Source: Nonomuraea montanisoli (GTDB taxonomy: Bacteria; Actinomycetota; Actinomycetes; Streptosporangiales; Streptosporangiaceae). Taken from it: a DNA stretch of 64,000 nt. Under the pieces are notes generated by a model. It searched no databases. It worked only from the letters and a program-made list of their open reading frames with translations, and was not told where the DNA came from. This document shows, piece by piece, positions 18,053 through 25,871 of this stretch (its first letter is position 1; each line of letters opens with the position of its first letter). The stretch spans positions 124,001-188,000 of the forward strand of contig NZ_JABWGN010000018.1 of NCBI RefSeq assembly GCF_013363975.1, given 5' to 3'. The position numbers and the translations under genes are program-made.

Positions 18053-19410
18053 CGGACGGCCTCCGTCTGCAGCACCGGCGACAGGCGCACCAGGCCCGGC
18101 ACGCGGCGGTCGAGCGAGAGCACGGTCAGCTCCGCCAGCCGCTCGCCGCCGTCGTCGTCGGCGAACAGGTCGGGCTCGGTCTCCAGCGGCACGACCACCT
18201 GGTCGCCCGCCTCGGGCATGCGGCCCAGCCGGGCCAGGATGAGACCGGCGAGCGTGTCGTAGTCGTCGCTCTCCGGCAGGGCCACGCCGGTGGCCCGCTC
18301 CACCTCGTCCAGGCGGAGGCGGCCGGGCACGTCCCAGCCGCCGTCGGCGCGCTCCAGGGCGCCGGCCGGCTCCGGGTCGTTCTCGTCGACGAGCTCGCCG
18401 ACCAGCTCCTCGGCCAGGTCCTCGATGGTGATGACGCCGGCCAGGCCGCCGTACTCGTCGATGACGCAGACGATGTCGTCCTTGGCGGCCCGCATCTCCT
18501 CGACCACGGCCGGCAGGGGCAGCGAGTCGGGCACCAGGCGGGCCGGACGCATGACGTCGCCGATCGTGCCGCCCGCGGCGGCGTCCAGGCCGGAGGCCAG
18601 CAGCTCGCGCACGCCCGTCACGCCGGCCACGTCGCCGTCGGCGCCCAGCACCGGGTAGCGGGAGTGACCGCGCTCGCGCATGACGTCCACGAGGTCGGAG
18701 ATGGGCTGCGAGTCGCGCAGCGCGACCACGCGCGGGCGCGGCACCATGATCTCCTCGGCGATGCGGTCGCCGAACTCCAGGGCCCGCTCCAGCAGGTCGG
18801 ACAGCCGCGGCGGCAGCTCGCCCGCCCGCGTGGACTCGGCGATGATCCGCGACAGCTCCTCGGGCGTCGCGCCGTGCTCCACCTCCTCGACGGGCTCGAT
18901 GCCGACGCGCCGCAGCACGCCGGTGGCCGCCGAGTCGAACAGGCGGACCACCGGGCCCACCACGGCCAGGTAGGCCAGCGTCGAACCGGCCAGGAACTTG
19001 GCGACCGGCTCCGGCCGCGCGATGCCGAGGTTCTTGGGCGCGAGCTCGCCGAGGACCATCTGCACGATGGTCGCGACGAACACGCCGGCGGCCACCGACA
19101 GCCCGGTGACGGCCGCGTCGGGCAGTGCCGTGCCGCTCAGCCAGGGCCGTACGAGCGTGGCGATCGCCGGCTCGGCCAGGAAGCCGACCAGCAGCGCCGT
19201 CACCGTGATGCCGAGCTGGGCGCCGGAGAGCATGAACGAGAGACGGGAGGTCACCTGCAGGGCCTTGTCCGCGGCCTTGTCGCCGGCCGCGGCCTGCTCG
19301 CGCAGGGCGGTCCGGTCCGCCGCCACGAAGGCGAACTCCTGGGCGACGAAGTAGCCGGTCGCCGCGGTGAGAAGGAGGAGGGCCAGCAGGCCCAGATAGG
19401 CGCTCACCAT
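18049..19410 (-). CDS. CNNM/CorC-type membrane protein (DUF21-CBS-CorC_HlyC)
   Basis: The protein has 453 residues. The DUF21 domain (about residues 1-200) shows AQEFAFVAADR, GAQLGITVTALLVG and MVLGELAPKNLGIARP. Two CBS domains span about residues 220-345, with EIMVPRP and VCVIDEYGGLAGVITIEDLAEELVGEL. The CorC_HlyC transporter-associated domain follows (about 360-430). The family is linked to Mg2+/Co2+ efflux and ion homeostasis. It is the first gene of a two-gene leftward operon, and its promoter region is shared with the divergent LCP gene. Confidence 0.92.
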   Translation of the reverse strand: MVSAYLGLLALLLLTAATGYFVAQEFAFVAADRTALREQAAAGDKAADKALQVTSRLSFMLSGAQLGITVTALLVGFLAEPAIATLVRPWLSGTALPDAAVTGLSVAAGVFVATIVQMVLGELAPKNLGIARPEPVAKFLAGSTLAYLAVVGPVVRLFDSAATGVLRRVGIEPVEEVEHGATPEELSRIIAESTRAGELPPRLSDLLERALEFGDRIAEEIMVPRPRVVALRDSQPISDLVDVMRERGHSRYPVLGADGDVAGVTGVRELLASGLDAAAGGTIGDVMRPARLVPDSLPLPAVVEEMRAAKDDIVCVIDEYGGLAGVITIEDLAEELVGELVDENDPEPAGALERADGGWDVPGRLRLDEVERATGVALPESDDYDTLAGLILARLGRMPEAGDQVVVPLETEPDLFADDDGGERLAELTVLSLDRRVPGLVRLSPVLQTEAVR

Positions 19411-19563
19411 GGTGAGCTCTCAGAGGCACCCGTGCGCACGCACGGGCCGCTACTCCAAGGGTCCGGAGCGGACACGATCATCCCTTCGATAGAGGTCGTC
19501 CATAACCGTAACGATCCACGTCTCCACTATGTTTCCAGCGTGACTCTCCGCTAGTTCTGCGTA

Positions 19564-19580
19564 CTTTTCCGTGGGAAAAG
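19564..19580. promoter_or_regulatory. Inverted repeat CTTTTCC-GTG-GGAAAAG
   Basis: A perfect 7-bp inverted repeat with a 3-nt centre lies in the divergent intergenic region between the CNNM operon and the LCP gene, 71 bp before the LCP start. It is unusually A/T-rich for this genome. An operator is more likely than a terminator here, because no gene ends nearby. Confidence 0.4.
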
Positions 19581-19650
19581 CCGAGCGGGCCGTCTTCACT
19601 GGTGCAGGTACGACGTAGCGTTTATGGCAGCCGAAGGGAAGTAGAGGGAA

Positions 19651-21009
19651 GTGTCTGAGGACGACCGCACGCGGGCCATGCGCTCGCCGGGCGACGGGCG
19701 CCCGCTGCCTCCCCGCAACGACGGGGGCCCGCTCTCGGGCGGCGCCCCGGCCCACCAGCGACCCCCGATGCCCGGCCGTGACGCGCCCCTTCCGCCTTCG
19801 GGGCCGCCGCCCGGCGGGCGGCCCGGGGCCGGTCCCGAGGCGGCGTCCACGCACCTGCTGCCGGCCCACTCCGAGCCCGCCCCGTCCGCCGGCGACGCGC
19901 CCCGCCCCGGGGCGGGCCGGGTGTACGGGCGTGAGCGCTCGGGCAAGTCGCCCGTCAGGCCCCTGGGCAGGCGGGACGAGCCCCCGGGCCCCGGCGAGCC
20001 CCCGGGCCCCGGCGAGCCGCCCGGCCCCGCGCGCCCGCGCTCGCCCAGGAAGCGGCCCTCGGGCCGCACCATCCTCAAGATCCTGGCGGCCGTGGTGGCC
20101 GTGCTGCTGGTCGCCACCGTAGGGCTGTTCTTCTGGATCAACTCGCGGCTGGTCGGCATCGAGGGCGTCCTGGAGGACTACCCGGGCCGCGTGGCCGACA
20201 CCCCGGGCACCAACTGGCTGCTCGTCGGCTCCGACAGCCGCAAGGGCCTGTCGGCGGCGCAGCGCCGCAAGCTGGCCACCGGCCGCGCGGCCGGGCAGCG
20301 CACCGACTCGATGATGCTGCTGCACATCCCCGACGGCAGCGACAAGCCGACGCTGGTCAGCCTGCCCCGCGACTCGGCCGTCACCATCCCCGGCAAGGGC
20401 CGCAACAAGCTCAACGCCGCGTACGCGATCGGCGGGCCGAAGCTGCTGGTCCGCACCGTCGAGACCGTCACCGGCGTGCACGTGGACCACTACATGGAGA
20501 TCGGCTTCGCCGGGTTCGTCGGCATCGTGGACGCCATCGGCGGCGTCGAGATCGACGTACGGGCCGCCGTGGACGACCCCAAGGCCGGGCTCAAGCTGAA
20601 GAAGGGCCCCCAGGTGCTCAACGGCAGCCAGGCCCTCGGCTACGTGCGCACCCGCAAGGGCGGCGCGCTGCCCGACTTCGAGCGGACCAAGCGGCAGCGG
20701 CAGTTCCTCGGCGCGGTGGTCAAGAAGGCCGCCGGCCCCGGCGTGCTGCTCAACCCCTTCACCTCGATCCCGCTGGCCATGAGCGCCACCGACGCCGTCA
20801 CCGTCGACTCCGACACCGGGGCGCTCGACATGCTGTCGCTGGGGCTCGCGATGGGCGACAGCCCGGTGACGACCGTGGTGCCGTTCGGCGGCAACGAGAT
20901 CGCGGGCGGCGGCTCGGCGGTCAAGTGGGACCGCACCCGCGCGCTCGTCCTGTTCGACGCGCTGAAGAGCGACAAGCCGGTGCCGCAGGAGATCCTCGAC
21001 GCCAACTGA
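19651..21009 (+). CDS. LytR-CpsA-Psr (LCP) family cell-wall ligase
   Basis: The protein has 452 residues and starts at GTG with AGAGGG just upstream. A cytoplasmic region of about 140 residues, rich in Pro, Gly and Arg, includes three 6-residue PGPGEP-type repeats. One membrane helix (about residues 143-163) leads to the extracytoplasmic LCP domain: WLLVGSDSRKGL, RTDSMMLLHI, VSLPRDSAV, NKLNAAYAIGG and a C-terminal YVRTRKGG. The Arg and Asp residues that bind polyprenyl pyrophosphate are present. LCP enzymes transfer glycopolymers from lipid carriers to peptidoglycan. The glycan substrate is unknown, but an envelope-glycan cluster lies at 38-46 kb. Confidence 0.95.
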   Translation: MSEDDRTRAMRSPGDGRPLPPRNDGGPLSGGAPAHQRPPMPGRDAPLPPSGPPPGGRPGAGPEAASTHLLPAHSEPAPSAGDAPRPGAGRVYGRERSGKSPVRPLGRRDEPPGPGEPPGPGEPPGPARPRSPRKRPSGRTILKILAAVVAVLLVATVGLFFWINSRLVGIEGVLEDYPGRVADTPGTNWLLVGSDSRKGLSAAQRRKLATGRAAGQRTDSMMLLHIPDGSDKPTLVSLPRDSAVTIPGKGRNKLNAAYAIGGPKLLVRTVETVTGVHVDHYMEIGFAGFVGIVDAIGGVEIDVRAAVDDPKAGLKLKKGPQVLNGSQALGYVRTRKGGALPDFERTKRQRQFLGAVVKKAAGPGVLLNPFTSIPLAMSATDAVTVDSDTGALDMLSLGLAMGDSPVTTVVPFGGNEIAGGGSAVKWDRTRALVLFDALKSDKPVPQEILDAN

Positions 21010-21096
21010 TCCCGCCCGCCGGGCCCGGCCTCCACACGGGTGGCCGGGCGCGGCGCGGTCCGGAGAGGGGCGGCGGAACGGCCGGCCCGGCCGGGG

Positions 21097-21756
21097 TCAG
21101 CTCGTGGCGGCGCTGGTCGTGGCGGCGATGGTGGCCGAGGTGACCGCGGCCATCATGGCCGCGTTGATGGCCGCGATGGTCTTGGCCACGGCGTCGGCCG
21201 CCCACGCGCCCTCGGCGATCTCCTTGACGCGCTCCTTGCTCGCCCCCGGGAACGCCTTGCGGTCGATCTTCGCGGCGTGCAGGAGGGCGATCAGCACCGC
21301 GGTGCGCGGGTCGGGGTCGGCTCCGGCGAGCGCGCTCGCGACGCGCTCCCGCACGTTCGCCTCGACGGACCCGTCGGCCTCCGGCCAGCGGGTCGTGGTG
21401 AAGATCCCGAGGACCTTGCCGCGCTGCTCGGCCAGCACGCCCCGCTCGACGAGCCGGGTCAGCAGCCGCCGGCGCGGCTTGCCGGACATGAGCTTCTGCA
21501 CCCACCACACGGGCTTGCGCTCCTTGCCCTCCGCCGCGATGCGGGCCAGGACGCCGTCCAGCTCCTCGTCGCCGAGGGGGGTGGGGTCGGTGACCGTCAC
21601 GGTCTTGTCCGACAGCGCGATCCGCTCGCTGACGGCCAGTTCGGCCAGGATCGCGCCGCCGAGCGCGGGGTCGAGCTGGGCGGAGCTGACGAGCTGCTTG
21701 CCCTCGTCCTCGCTGTAGGCGAGCAGGAGGAGTTCCTCGGCGATCGTCACAGTCAT
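21097..21756 (-). CDS. GPP34 (GOLPH3/Vps74) family protein
   Basis: The protein has 219 residues and starts at ATG 21756. The GPP34 fold signature is visible: TIAEELLLLAYSEDEGKQL, ALGGAILAEL, a basic loop GKPRRRLLTRLVERGVL, and a helical C-terminus with many Ala and Met. Eukaryotic members bind phosphatidylinositol 4-phosphate on Golgi membranes. Actinomycete members are numerous and mostly uncharacterised, possibly involved in phospholipid binding or membrane traffic during development. A TAGTGT hexamer 7 nt before the start suggests leaderless expression, back-to-back with tenA. Confidence 0.9.
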   Translation of the reverse strand: MTVTIAEELLLLAYSEDEGKQLVSSAQLDPALGGAILAELAVSERIALSDKTVTVTDPTPLGDEELDGVLARIAAEGKERKPVWWVQKLMSGKPRRRLLTRLVERGVLAEQRGKVLGIFTTTRWPEADGSVEANVRERVASALAGADPDPRTAVLIALLHAAKIDRKAFPGASKERVKEIAEGAWAADAVAKTIAAINAAMMAAVTSATIAATTSAATS

Positions 21757-21763
21757 GCCCTCG

Positions 21764-21793
21764 ACACTAACGCCCGCCCACGGCGATTAACGT
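21764..21793. promoter_or_regulatory. Back-to-back leaderless promoters for GPP34 and TenA genes
   Basis: Leftward, TAGTGT (complement of 21764-21769) ends 7 nt before the GPP34 ATG. Rightward, TAACGT at 21788-21793 ends 8 nt before the tenA ATG at 21802. The two start codons are only 45 bp apart, so the -35 regions must overlap. Confidence 0.5.
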
Positions 21794-21801
21794 GGCCGTC
21801 C

Positions 21802-22407
21802 ATGGCCATCTCCGAGAAGTTGCACGCCGTCGGCCGCCCGCTGCTCGACGCCCAGCTCGCCCACCCCACCGTCGCCGGGATCGGGCGCGGCGACCTGCCC
21901 GAACCGGTGTTCCGGTCCTGGCTGGAGCAGGACTACCTGTTCCTGCTCGACTACGTGCGGGTCTTCGCCCGGCTGGCCTGGCAGGCGCCCGACGGGCACC
22001 TGGGCGACCTGGTGGACCTCGCGCACGCGACCTTCCACGACGAGCTGAGCCTGCACCGGTCGATGTCGGCGGAGTTCGGCGCCGACCTGGAGGGGGCCGT
22101 GAAGGGGCCGGCGTGTGCCGCGTACACGTCGTTCCTGCTGGAGTCGGCCGCCACGTACGCGGAGGGGCTGGCGGCGCTCTACCCGTGCATGTGGGGATAT
22201 TCGACGCTGGGCCGGATCCTCGCGCAGGACCCGCCCGCCGAGCCGCGCTACCGCGCGTGGGTCGACACCTACGCCGACCCCGGCTTCGCGGCGCTGACCG
22301 GGCGCATCGCGCAGATGATCGACGAGGCGGCTCCGGACCCGGCGCGGGCGGAGCGGCTCTTCCGCGAGGGCATGGCGCACGAGCTGGCCTTCTGGGACGT
22401 GCCGTGA
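21802..22407 (+). CDS. tenA: TenA-family aminopyrimidine hydrolase / thiaminase II
   Basis: The start is ATG 21802; the protein has 201 residues. It is an all-helical TenA domain with the substrate-contact Asp44 in LEQDYLFLLDYV, the catalytic Cys129 in LYPCMWGY, and a C-terminal Glu region in FREGMAHELAFW. TenA enzymes hydrolyse amino-HMP to HMP in thiamine salvage. A TPP riboswitch with a permease lies 7 kb downstream, so both halves of a salvage route (uptake and hydrolysis) may be present. No riboswitch precedes tenA itself. Confidence 0.9.
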   Translation: MAISEKLHAVGRPLLDAQLAHPTVAGIGRGDLPEPVFRSWLEQDYLFLLDYVRVFARLAWQAPDGHLGDLVDLAHATFHDELSLHRSMSAEFGADLEGAVKGPACAAYTSFLLESAATYAEGLAALYPCMWGYSTLGRILAQDPPAEPRYRAWVDTYADPGFAALTGRIAQMIDEAAPDPARAERLFREGMAHELAFWDVP

Positions 22408-22410
22408 ACG

Positions 22411-22416
22411 TACTCT
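22411..22416 (+). promoter_or_regulatory. -10 hexamer TACTCT, leaderless Fpg/Nei mRNA
   Basis: TACTCT ends 6 nt before the ATG at 22423 and overlaps the end of tenA's short 3' spacer. Confidence 0.55.
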
Positions 22417-22422
22417 GAGGGC

Positions 22423-23301
22423 ATGCCGGAACTTCCCGAGGTCGAGTCGCTGGCGGGCTTCCTGCGCGAGCGGGCGGTCGGCCGCACCGTGCTGGCCGTC
22501 GACGTGGTGGCCATCCAGGCGCTCAAGACGTTCGACCCGCCGGTGAGCGCGCTCGGCGGGCTGACCGTGACCGGCGTGTCCCGGCACGGCAAGTTCCTCG
22601 ACCTCGACTGCGACGGCCTGCACCTGGTCATCCATCTGGCGCGGGCCGGCTGGCTGCGCTGGCGCGACGACCTGTCGGGGGCCAAGCCGGTGCGTCCCGG
22701 CAAGGGGCCGCTCGCGGCCCGGCTGCGGCTGGCGCCCGACGAGGAGGGCCTGGCGCCGGGGTTCGAGCTGACCGAGGCGGGCACGCAGAAGCGCCTCGCC
22801 CTGTACGTGGTGCGGGATCCGGCCGAGGTGCCCGGCGTGGCCTCGCTCGGGCCCGACCCGCTGGCCGAGACGTTCACGGCCGACGCGCTCAAGCGGATCG
22901 TCGGCGGCAACCGCACCCAGATCAAGGGGCTGCTGCGCGACCAGAAGGTCATCGCGGGCATCGGCAACGCCTACTCCGACGAGGTGCTCCACGCGGCCAG
23001 GATGTCCCCGTTCAAGATCGCTTCCACGTTGACCGACGCGCAGATCGCCGACCTGCACGAGGCCATCGTCGAGACGCTGCGCGAGGCCGTGGAGCGGGCC
23101 CGGGGGCTGGCCGCCAAGGACCTCAAGGCCGAGAAGAAGTCGGGCCTGCGCGTCCACAACCGCGCCGGCCAGCCGTGCGACGTCTGCGGCGACACCATCC
23201 GCGAGGTGTCGTTCGCCGACTCCTCGCTGCAGTACTGCCCGACCTGCCAGACGGGCGGCAAGCCGCTCGCCGACCGGCGCCTGTCGCGCCTCCTGAAGTA
23301 G
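22423..23301 (+). CDS. Fpg/Nei family DNA glycosylase
   Basis: The protein has 292 residues. It begins MPELPEVE, providing the catalytic Pro2 (Schiff base) and Glu3. The helix-two-turn-helix segment is in QIKGLLRDQKVIAGIGNAYSDE, and a C-terminal zinc finger uses Cys252, Cys255, Cys272 and Cys275. It excises oxidised bases and cleaves abasic sites. The end (GGKPLADRRLSRLLK) places it with the actinobacterial Fpg-like/Nei branch rather than classical MutM. The exact lesion preference cannot be read from sequence. Confidence 0.94.
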   Translation: MPELPEVESLAGFLRERAVGRTVLAVDVVAIQALKTFDPPVSALGGLTVTGVSRHGKFLDLDCDGLHLVIHLARAGWLRWRDDLSGAKPVRPGKGPLAARLRLAPDEEGLAPGFELTEAGTQKRLALYVVRDPAEVPGVASLGPDPLAETFTADALKRIVGGNRTQIKGLLRDQKVIAGIGNAYSDEVLHAARMSPFKIASTLTDAQIADLHEAIVETLREAVERARGLAAKDLKAEKKSGLRVHNRAGQPCDVCGDTIREVSFADSSLQYCPTCQTGGKPLADRRLSRLLK

Positions 23302-23304
23302 TAT

Positions 23305-23323
23305 CGGTTACCTCTTGTAACCG
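23305..23323. promoter_or_regulatory. Palindrome CGGTTAC-N5-GTAACCG upstream of HxlR gene
   Basis: A perfect 7-bp inverted repeat with a 5-nt spacer lies 28 bp before the HxlR start and 3 bp after the Fpg/Nei stop. HxlR regulators bind short palindromes in their own promoters, so autoregulation is the simplest reading. Confidence 0.6.
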
Positions 23324-23351
23324 TCCGCCACCTGCGCCAGCATGGGATGTC

Positions 23352-23765
23352 ATGGACGACCATGCCTCCTGCGAGACGACCGACGACTACGACGTCCGGC
23401 AGTGGGACACGCGTGAGGGCTGCGAGGTCCGCCAGATCCTCGACCGCGTCGCCGACAAGTGGTCGCTGCTCGTCATCGCCCTGCTCGACTGCCGGAGCCT
23501 GCGCTTCAGCGAGCTGCGCCGCGAGATCGACGGCGTCAGCCAGCGCATGCTCAGCGTGACCCTGCGCCACCTGGAGCGCGACGGCCTGGTGAGCCGCACC
23601 GTCCACCCCGTCGTGCCGCCGCGCGTCGACTACGCGCTCACCCCGCTCGGCCGCACCCTGCACGAGACGATCAAGGCGCTGGTGACCTGGACCGAGGACC
23701 ACCAGCAGGAGATCGCCGAGGCCCGTGCGGCCTACGACCGCGGGCGCGAGATGATGGACGCATGA
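23352..23765 (+). CDS. HxlR-family transcriptional regulator
   Basis: The start is ATG 23352; the protein has 137 residues. The winged-helix core is typical of HxlR: CEVRQILDRVADKWSLLVI, RFSELRREIDGVSQRMLSVTLRHLERDGLVSR and VDYALTPLGRTL. Cys residues at the N-terminus (about positions 6 and 22) and in LLDCRSLRF could sense thiol-reactive compounds, as in YodB and HypR; that is inference. The stop overlaps the start of a rhodanese gene, so both are expressed together. A palindrome just upstream is the likely operator. Confidence 0.92.
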   Translation: MDDHASCETTDDYDVRQWDTREGCEVRQILDRVADKWSLLVIALLDCRSLRFSELRREIDGVSQRMLSVTLRHLERDGLVSRTVHPVVPPRVDYALTPLGRTLHETIKALVTWTEDHQQEIAEARAAYDRGREMMDA

Positions 23766-24085
23766 CGGTTCCCGAGATAGAGGCACGCGACGTCCCCGCC
23801 GACGCTTTCCTGCTGGACGTGCGCGAGCGTGAGGAGTGGGTGGCGGGCCACGCTCCCGAGGCCGTGCACATCCCGATGACCGAGATCCAGGGGCGGGTGG
23901 ACGAGGTGCCCGCCGACCGGCAGGTCTACGTCGTCTGCCGGGTCGGCGGCCGCTCCTACCAGGTCGCGGCCTGGCTCAACCACCTCGGGCGCGAGGCGGT
24001 CAACGTCGGCGGCGGCATGCAGTCGTGGGAGGGCGCGAGCCGCCCGATGGTCAGTGAGACCGGCCGGCCGCCGTTCGTGGCCTGA
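23762..24085 (+). CDS. Single-domain rhodanese sulfurtransferase
   Basis: The protein has 107 residues and one rhodanese domain. The active-site loop carries Cys59 in VCRVGGRSYQVA; LLDVREREEWVAGH and VNVGGGMQSW are the other signatures. Rhodaneses carry persulfide sulfur on the catalytic Cys. The ATG overlaps the HxlR stop by 4 bp. A regulator with several cysteines coupled to a persulfide carrier suggests a sulfide, persulfide or electrophile response, which is inference. No sulfide dioxygenase or exporter is adjacent. Confidence 0.93.
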   Translation: MTVPEIEARDVPADAFLLDVREREEWVAGHAPEAVHIPMTEIQGRVDEVPADRQVYVVCRVGGRSYQVAAWLNHLGREAVNVGGGMQSWEGASRPMVSETGRPPFVA

Positions 24086-24127
24086 GCCGCAAACCGGTTG
24101 CCCGGCCCGCCTCCCGGCTGGTGGGCT

Positions 24128-24889
24128 GTGCCGGTGAATCGTGACGAAGTGCTGGCGGCCTACGAGCGCCAGGTACGGATCCGCCAGGGCGAGCGGGTGG
24201 GGCGCGTGGTGCGCAAGGCGGCCAAGGGCGGCTGGAACGGCATCCTGTGGTCGGACCTCGACGAGGAGACGGCCGACGCCGAGATCGCGGGGCAGCGGGC
24301 CTACTTCGCCGCGCTGAAGCGCGACTTCGAGTGGAAGCTGTACTCCCACGACCGGCCCGCCGACCTGGCGAAGCGGCTGCTGGCGGCGGGCTTCACGGCC
24401 GAGCCGGAGGAGACGCTGATGGCGGCCGAGGCCGCCGCCGTGGCCGCGGAGCCGCGGCTGCCCGAGGGCGTCGAGCTGCGCGTGGCGGAGGACCCGGCCG
24501 GGATCGACCTGCTCGTGCAGGCGCACGAGCAGGCGTTCGGCATGTCGCTGCCCGGGCTGCGCGAGCGGGTGCTGCGCCGGCTGAGCGAGCGGCCCGAGTC
24601 GATGGTCGCGGTCGTCGCGATGGCCGGAGACCGGCCGATCAGCGGGGCGCGGCTCAACCTCGACCCGGACACCGAGTTCGCCGGGCTCTTCGGCGGCGGC
24701 ACCGTGGCCGGCTGGCGCGGGCGCGGCGTGTACCGGGCGCTGGTGGCCTACCGGGCGCGGGTGGCCGTCGAGCGGGGCTACCGCTACCTCCACGTGGACG
24801 CCTCCGACGAGAGCCGCCCGATCCTGCTGCGCCTCGGGTTCGAGCCGCTGGGCACCACGACCCCGTACGTCCGCGCCCCCGGCGCCTGA
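24128..24889 (+). CDS. GNAT-family N-acetyltransferase
   Basis: The start is GTG 24128 or GTG 24134; neither has a strong Shine-Dalgarno. The protein has about 253 residues. The N-terminal half (about 1-115) is a degenerate region, and the C-terminal half is a GNAT domain. Its acetyl-CoA loop is in VAGWRGRGVYRALVAYRARVA, and HVDASDESRPILLRLGFEPLG is the closing beta-bulge segment. The acceptor is unknown. It lies 42 bp after the rhodanese and converges on the LysR gene with a 2-bp gap. Confidence 0.88.
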   Translation: MPVNRDEVLAAYERQVRIRQGERVGRVVRKAAKGGWNGILWSDLDEETADAEIAGQRAYFAALKRDFEWKLYSHDRPADLAKRLLAAGFTAEPEETLMAAEAAAVAAEPRLPEGVELRVAEDPAGIDLLVQAHEQAFGMSLPGLRERVLRRLSERPESMVAVVAMAGDRPISGARLNLDPDTEFAGLFGGGTVAGWRGRGVYRALVAYRARVAVERGYRYLHVDASDESRPILLRLGFEPLGTTTPYVRAPGA

Positions 24890-24891
24890 CG

Positions 24892-25791
24892 TCACCGGTT
24901 GGGCGCCCCTGAGCATTCCGCCGCCGAGACGCCGAGGGTGGCCAGGAACGCCGCGGCGACAGGAGAGGGGGCGAACCGGCTCCAGATCAGGTGCTCCATG
25001 CGGGCGGGGGCGTCGCTGAGCTGGAGGACGGGCAGGCCCGGGAGCTCCGACACGAAGGCGGCGGGCATCATCCCGATGCCCAGGCCCTGCCGGATCAGGC
25101 GGGCGATGAAGTCCACGGTCGTCACCTCGAAGGCGACCTCGCGCCGGACCCCGGACGCCGCGAACGCCTCGTCCGTCTGGGCCCGCGCGGCGGTGCCCGG
25201 AGGGAAGTCGACGAACGGCTCGTCCGCGAGCCGGCGCAGGTCCACGCGCTCCTCCTCCGCCAGCGGATGGCCGGGCGCCACCACGGCCACCAGGTCGCCG
25301 CGCGCCAGCTCGCGCCCGCGGACGCCTTTGGGGCGGACACCGAGAGGCAGCCCCAGGAAGGCCGCGTCCAGGGTGCCCTGCTGCACCTGTTCGATCAGCC
25401 GCTCGCTCGCGCCCGAGCGGAGGGTGATCCGTACCTGCCGATGCCGCAGGTGGAAGCGCTTCAGCGCGGCCGGCAGATCGACCGCCGCGACCGTGGGGAT
25501 GGCGCCGACGGCCAACCGGCCCCGGATCTCGCCCGCCGCCGCCGCCACCTCGGCGCGGGCTCGTTCGGCTGCGTCGAGCGCCTGACGGGCCGCGGGCAGG
25601 AACGCCTCGCCGGCGGGAGTCAACCGTACGCGGCGGCTGGTGCGCTCGAAGAGCTTGGCGCCCAGCTCGCGTTCGAGGCGGGCGATCTGGTGGCTCAGCG
25701 CGGACTGGACGACCAGGCACTGCTCGGCGGCGCGGGTGAAGTTCCTCGTCTCCGCGACGGCGACGACATAGCGCATCTGCTGCAGCTCCAT
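24892..25791 (-). CDS. LysR-family transcriptional regulator
   Basis: The protein has 299 residues. The N-terminal winged helix (MELQQMRYVVAVAETRNFTRAA, SALSHQIARLERELGAKLFER) and a LysR effector-binding domain from about residue 90 are clear. It is divergent from an MFS transporter gene. The 80-bp shared region contains a perfect ATCGTG-N3-CACGAT site with the LysR T-N11-A signature. The regulator probably controls the MFS-NmrA-propeller operon and itself. The co-inducer is unknown. Confidence 0.94.
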   Translation of the reverse strand: MELQQMRYVVAVAETRNFTRAAEQCLVVQSALSHQIARLERELGAKLFERTSRRVRLTPAGEAFLPAARQALDAAERARAEVAAAAGEIRGRLAVGAIPTVAAVDLPAALKRFHLRHRQVRITLRSGASERLIEQVQQGTLDAAFLGLPLGVRPKGVRGRELARGDLVAVVAPGHPLAEEERVDLRRLADEPFVDFPPGTAARAQTDEAFAASGVRREVAFEVTTVDFIARLIRQGLGIGMMPAAFVSELPGLPVLQLSDAPARMEHLIWSRFAPSPVAAAFLATLGVSAAECSGAPNR

Positions 25792-25797
25792 GGATCA

Positions 25798-25812
25798 ATC
25801 GTGATGCACGAT
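25798..25812. promoter_or_regulatory. LysR box ATCGTG-N3-CACGAT
   Basis: A perfect 6-bp inverted repeat with a 3-nt centre contains T-N11-A, the classic LysR recognition motif. It lies 6 bp upstream of the LysR start and 59 bp upstream of the MFS start. Confidence 0.65.
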
Positions 25813-25871
25813 CGGTCCGATGACAAACATGCGTTGGACTCATTGATGCCCTGAGCCCGAGGCTTGGGGGC

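Noticed and set aside
17021..19429. A single 802-codon leftward frame spanning both transporter genes
   Set aside because: Its first half is an out-of-frame reading of the DUF21-CBS-CorC gene. The two real genes overlap by ATGA at 18049-18052.
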